The notes under the pieces are model-generated. The model was not told the origin of the DNA and did no database searches. It saw only the letters and a list, made by a program, of their open reading frames with translations. Of a DNA stretch of 17,022 nt, positions 15,182 through 17,022 are shown in pieces. The stretch lies in assembly GCA_964438715.1 (NCBI GenBank), contig CAYTLQ010000142.1, positions 1 to 17,022 of the forward strand, in the 5' to 3' direction. The stretch comes from CAYTLQ01 sp964438715 (GTDB lineage: Bacteria > Bacteroidota > Ignavibacteria > Ignavibacteriales > Ignavibacteriaceae). The first letter of the stretch is position 1; the number at the start of each line of letters is the position of its first letter. A program made the position numbers and the translations under genes.

Positions 15182-15529
15182 TTATTTCTTATTAGTAAGT
15201 TCTTCAATTGCTTTTAACATCATGGAAGTATAGGTAACTGCCGGCGCTCCACTCATTTCAATGGCTACGGCGGCGGCTTCCATCATTTCTTCTTTCGTTA
15301 TGCCAAGTTCGAGAGCTTTATTTACATGCAGAGCAATACAGTAAGGGCATTTAATACTTAGACTTATCGCCAGTGCAATTAGCTCTTTTGTTCGCGATGT
15401 CAACTTTCCTTCTGCAAATACCTCGTGGTTAAAGTGCAGATATGCATTCATTGTGCCGGGTAATGATTCTCTGATTTCAGGGATATGTTTATTTAGTTCG
15501 CTGACAAATTCTAACGGTTGAAAACTCAT
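15182..15529 (-). CDS. Carboxymuconolactone-decarboxylase/AhpD-like protein
   Basis: A 115-residue all-helical protein of the carboxymuconolactone decarboxylase family (PF02627). It carries the AhpD-type redox motif: E49, then C61-P-Y-C64 and H68 in KCPYCIALHVNKA, followed by GITKEEMMEAAAVA. In this family such residues make a disulfide-cycling peroxidase-like site, so a thiol or peroxide protective role is possible, although many members have no known reaction. It is the first gene of the leftward hydG-hydE operon, so it may protect the oxygen-sensitive maturases or the cofactor intermediates. This is inference from position only. A tandem repeat duplicating its ribosome-binding site lies directly upstream (AAGGA five bases before the ATG). 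Confidence 0.9.
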   Translation of the reverse strand: MSFQPLEFVSELNKHIPEIRESLPGTMNAYLHFNHEVFAEGKLTSRTKELIALAISLSIKCPYCIALHVNKALELGITKEEMMEAAAVAIEMSGAPAVTYTSMMLKAIEELTNKK

Positions 15530-15530
15530 T

Positions 15531-15576
15531 TTATTCCTTTTGAAACATTTTCAAATTATTCCTTTTGGAACATTTT
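15531..15576 (-). repeat. Tandem 25-bp-period repeat with twin five-codon mini-ORFs
   Basis: Two 19-base copies (15533-15551 and 15558-15576), differing at one base, lie directly before the AhpD-like gene. On the minus strand each contains an ATG followed by Phe-Gln-Lys-Glu and TAA (15573-15556 and 15548-15531), with TTC in one and TTT in the other. The copy nearer the gene also supplies its ribosome site, AAGGA. Confidence 0.6.
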
Positions 15577-15665
15577 AATGATTACTAAATTCGTGCCAAT
15601 TTGTTTTTCCAAAAAAAACGCACAAAACAAAATTTTTTCCTGAATAAGAGAATCAGGCGTTTTTA

Positions 15666-15686
15666 TCAATTATTGTTAATTATTGA
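15666..15686. promoter_or_regulatory. Imperfect 21-bp palindrome in the hyd/lyase divergent region
   Basis: Arms TCAAT-t-ATT and AAT-t-ATTGA surround GTT, with a single mismatched pair in each symmetry position. It lies in the divergent region between the AhpD-like gene and the lyase, where operators for either direction would be expected. The base composition is very AT-rich, so some symmetry is expected by chance. Confidence 0.3.
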
Positions 15687-15711
15687 GTGACAAAAAAATC
15701 GACATAAAAAA

Positions 15712-15728
15712 TGTTGAATCCTTCAACA
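15712..15728. promoter_or_regulatory. 17-bp palindrome TGTTGAA-N3-TTCAACA
   Basis: Perfect 7-bp arms around TCC, about 90 bases before the lyase start and 183 before the AhpD-like start. The half-site GTTGAA appears again at 15806-15811. It is a good candidate operator for the divergent hydrogenase-maturation promoters; no regulator can be named. Confidence 0.4.
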
Positions 15729-15735
15729 ATAGCTG

Positions 15736-15824
15736 ATGAGAAACAATGATATTCTGTGACTCAATTCAATGGAACATAATTTGATAAATTTCTCATAAAC
15801 GAATAGTTGAAAACCTATGAGAAA
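15736..15824 (+). promoter_or_regulatory. Candidate alternative-hairpin leader over the lyase start codon
   Basis: TTTCTCATA (15789-15797) is exactly complementary to TATGAGAAA (15816-15824), which contains the lyase start codon. Its first eight bases are equally complementary to an upstream copy of ATGAGAAA (15736-15743). The two pairings exclude each other, so the leader could switch between a masked and an exposed start. A seven-codon ORF also opens at 15736. No clear ribosome site precedes the real start. Confidence 0.3.
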
Positions 15825-16848
15825 AGAAAAAGATCAACTTGGTGAATTGATGCTTGCCGATGAGTTGTATGGGATACACACAAAAAGAGCTCTTCAGAAT
15901 TTTCCGCCATCAGGAGAAAAGGTAAATCCATATTTAATTAAATATTACCTTCTTGTGAAAAAAGCGTGTGCCGTTACAAATCACAAATTAAAATTACTTG
16001 GACATGAAAAATATGCTCTTATAATGGATGCGTTAGATACCTTGCTCGAAATGGTGTCAGAAAAAATTACAAACGACAATGGTGATATTTATCGTCTTAT
16101 TCCTGTAGATCCATATCAGGGGGGCGCAGGAACCTCATTAAATATGAATATCAATGAGGTTATATCGAATTTGGCTTTGATTAAAGGCGGTTTTCTTCCC
16201 GGACAGTATGAGATTATTCACCCTATTGATGACATAAACCTAAATCAGTCCACTAACGATACATTTCCAACGGCATTTAAAGCGGCTTCAATTGCCTTAT
16301 TGAGAGAATTACAGGAGGCATTCTCAAACCTGCAAAAAGATTTGCAAGATAAAGAAACACAATTTGCCGGCATTTTGAAACTCGGCAGGACGCAATTACA
16401 AGACGGCGTACCAATGACTTTGGGGCAGGAATTCGGGGCGTACGCTCAGGCAATAGCCAGGGACAGATGGAGGTTTTACAATGCTGAGGAGAGACTTCGT
16501 TCAGTGAATTTGGGTGGCACGGCTATTGGAAACTCAATAGCTGCAAACAGTAGTTTTGTTTCCCTTGTAATGAATGAACTTCGTGCGCTGACGGGTTTGC
16601 CTCTTGCAAGAGCTGAAGACTTAATTGAAAATACCCAAAATCTGGATATTGTTGTCGAAGTTCACGGAATAATTAAAGCAGGTGCTGTATCAATCCAGAA
16701 ACTGTGTAATGACTTACGCCTTCTCTCATCGGGACCGTATGGCGGTATTGGTGAAATTATTCTTCCTGAAAAACAGGCAGGCTCAAGTATTATGCCCGGT
16801 AAGATTAATCCTGTAATACTTGAGCATGCTTTCCAGACAGCCGAGTAG
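15817..16848 (+). CDS. Aspartate ammonia-lyase-type enzyme, cut short by an in-frame TAG
   Basis: The first 343 residues of an aspartase/fumarase-superfamily lyase, which normally splits aspartate to fumarate and ammonia. Seen in order are DPYQGGAGTSLNMNINEVIS, the second region HPIDDINLNQSTNDTFPTAF, the GRTQLQDGVPMTLGQEFGAY block, and the flexible catalytic loop G322-S-S-I-M-P-G-K-I-N331. Relatives are about 460-470 residues, so about 120 residues of the C-terminal helical domain are missing. The frame stops at TAG (16846-16848), where the family usually has Gln or another residue, and homology continues in the same frame beyond it. A lyase of this type often neighbours hydE, hydG and hydF in anaerobes, where it may supply ammonia for the H-cluster dithiomethylamine bridge; that role is inference. 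Active sites need three subunits and an intact core, so the product is probably weak or inactive. Confidence 0.85.
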   Translation: MRKEKDQLGELMLADELYGIHTKRALQNFPPSGEKVNPYLIKYYLLVKKACAVTNHKLKLLGHEKYALIMDALDTLLEMVSEKITNDNGDIYRLIPVDPYQGGAGTSLNMNINEVISNLALIKGGFLPGQYEIIHPIDDINLNQSTNDTFPTAFKAASIALLRELQEAFSNLQKDLQDKETQFAGILKLGRTQLQDGVPMTLGQEFGAYAQAIARDRWRFYNAEERLRSVNLGGTAIGNSIAANSSFVSLVMNELRALTGLPLARAEDLIENTQNLDIVVEVHGIIKAGAVSIQKLCNDLRLLSSGPYGGIGEIILPEKQAGSSIMPGKINPVILEHAFQTAE

Positions 16849-17022
16849 GTAAAAGGCCATGATGTTATGATTGCAAATCTGGTATCGTCGGGAAATCTGG
16901 ACCTGCAAACATCTATGCCTCTGAATTCTCAACAGTTCTTAAAAACCGCCGCAGTGCCTCGTGATTTTGTAAATAATTTATGAAAAAATGTTATATAGGT
17001 GATTAATACAAATGATAAACGG
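16849..17022 (+). pseudogene. Decayed continuation of the aspartate ammonia-lyase gene
   Basis: In the same frame after the TAG the sequence reads VKGHDVMIANLVSSGNLDLQ, then SMPLNSQQFLK, which fits the start of the lyase C-terminal domain. It then meets TGA at 16981-16983 and TAG at 16996-16998. Residues around the last stop (K-N-V-I-stop-V-I-N-T-N) still align with the conserved C-I-x-G-I-x-A-N stretch of the superfamily, with Gly replaced by Val. There is no frameshift, only stops and substitutions. The window ends before the domain would finish. Confidence 0.7.

Noticed and set aside
15634..15660. CCTGA / TCAGG hairpin followed by T residues as a terminator on the plus strand
   Set aside because: The stem is only five base pairs with an internal mismatch, and no plus-strand gene ends upstream of it.
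16846..16998. Stop-codon reassignment or selenocysteine/pyrrolysine readthrough in the lyase
   Set aside because: Both TAG and TGA end other intact genes here, the positions are not catalytic, and three stops in about 50 codons together with a lost conserved Gly fit decay better.

Overview
The window looks like a piece of an AT-rich chromosome from an anaerobic or facultatively anaerobic Gram-negative bacterium. An MlaEFD-type lipid transporter implies an outer membrane. A polysulfide/thiosulfate-reductase-like respiratory operon and the [FeFe]-hydrogenase maturases HydE and HydG imply anaerobic, sulfur- and hydrogen-linked energy metabolism. The gene set and protein style resemble the Bacteroidota/Ignavibacteriota/Chlorobiota group, but that placement is inferred from protein character only. 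No rRNA, tRNA, CRISPR array, insertion sequence or phage gene was seen.

Region 1 (1-2781, minus strand) is a tight cluster, mlaE - mlaF - mlaD, followed by the start of an EVE-domain gene that runs off the left edge and has no ATG, GTG or TTG start codon. Region 2 (2888-3820, minus) is a single gene for a soluble ferredoxin-like protein with a degenerate second cluster motif. It has a palindrome just upstream and a clean intrinsic terminator downstream.

Region 3 (4024-10076, minus) is the centrepiece: a seven-gene, nearly gapless operon. It encodes a MerR regulator carrying a Cys/Trp-rich sensor domain, a Tat-exported molybdopterin reductase (PsrA/PhsA-like), a four-cluster ferredoxin subunit (PsrB-like), an NrfD/PsrC-like membrane subunit, two half-length YeeE/YedE sulfur-transport proteins, and an exported single-domain rhodanese, and it ends at a strong terminator. 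The plausible job is respiration of polysulfide or thiosulfate at the outer face of the inner membrane, with the rhodanese as a Sud-like sulfur carrier and the YeeE pair importing a sulfur species. The rhodanese has Ser where the catalytic Cys should be. Its only Cys is the very last residue, at the end of a Pro/Lys-rich tail, which suggests a swinging-arm sulfur carrier.

Region 4 (10339-12723, plus strand) holds a divergently transcribed soluble histidine kinase with two clear and one probable PAS domains, and a small secreted protein that looks VirK-like. The intergenic region between the kinase and the sulfur operon contains several palindromes and an 11-bp-period direct repeat.

Region 5 (12724-17022) is a hydrogenase-maturation locus: a carboxymuconolactone-decarboxylase/AhpD-like protein, hydG and hydE in one leftward operon, and a divergent aspartate ammonia-lyase-type gene. 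The lyase gene has an in-frame TAG after 343 codons. The downstream sequence still resembles the family in the same frame but contains two further stops, so it looks like a decaying gene. The intergenic region here is unusually structured, with a tandem repeat carrying twin five-codon mini-ORFs, two palindromes, and mutually exclusive pairings around the lyase start codon.
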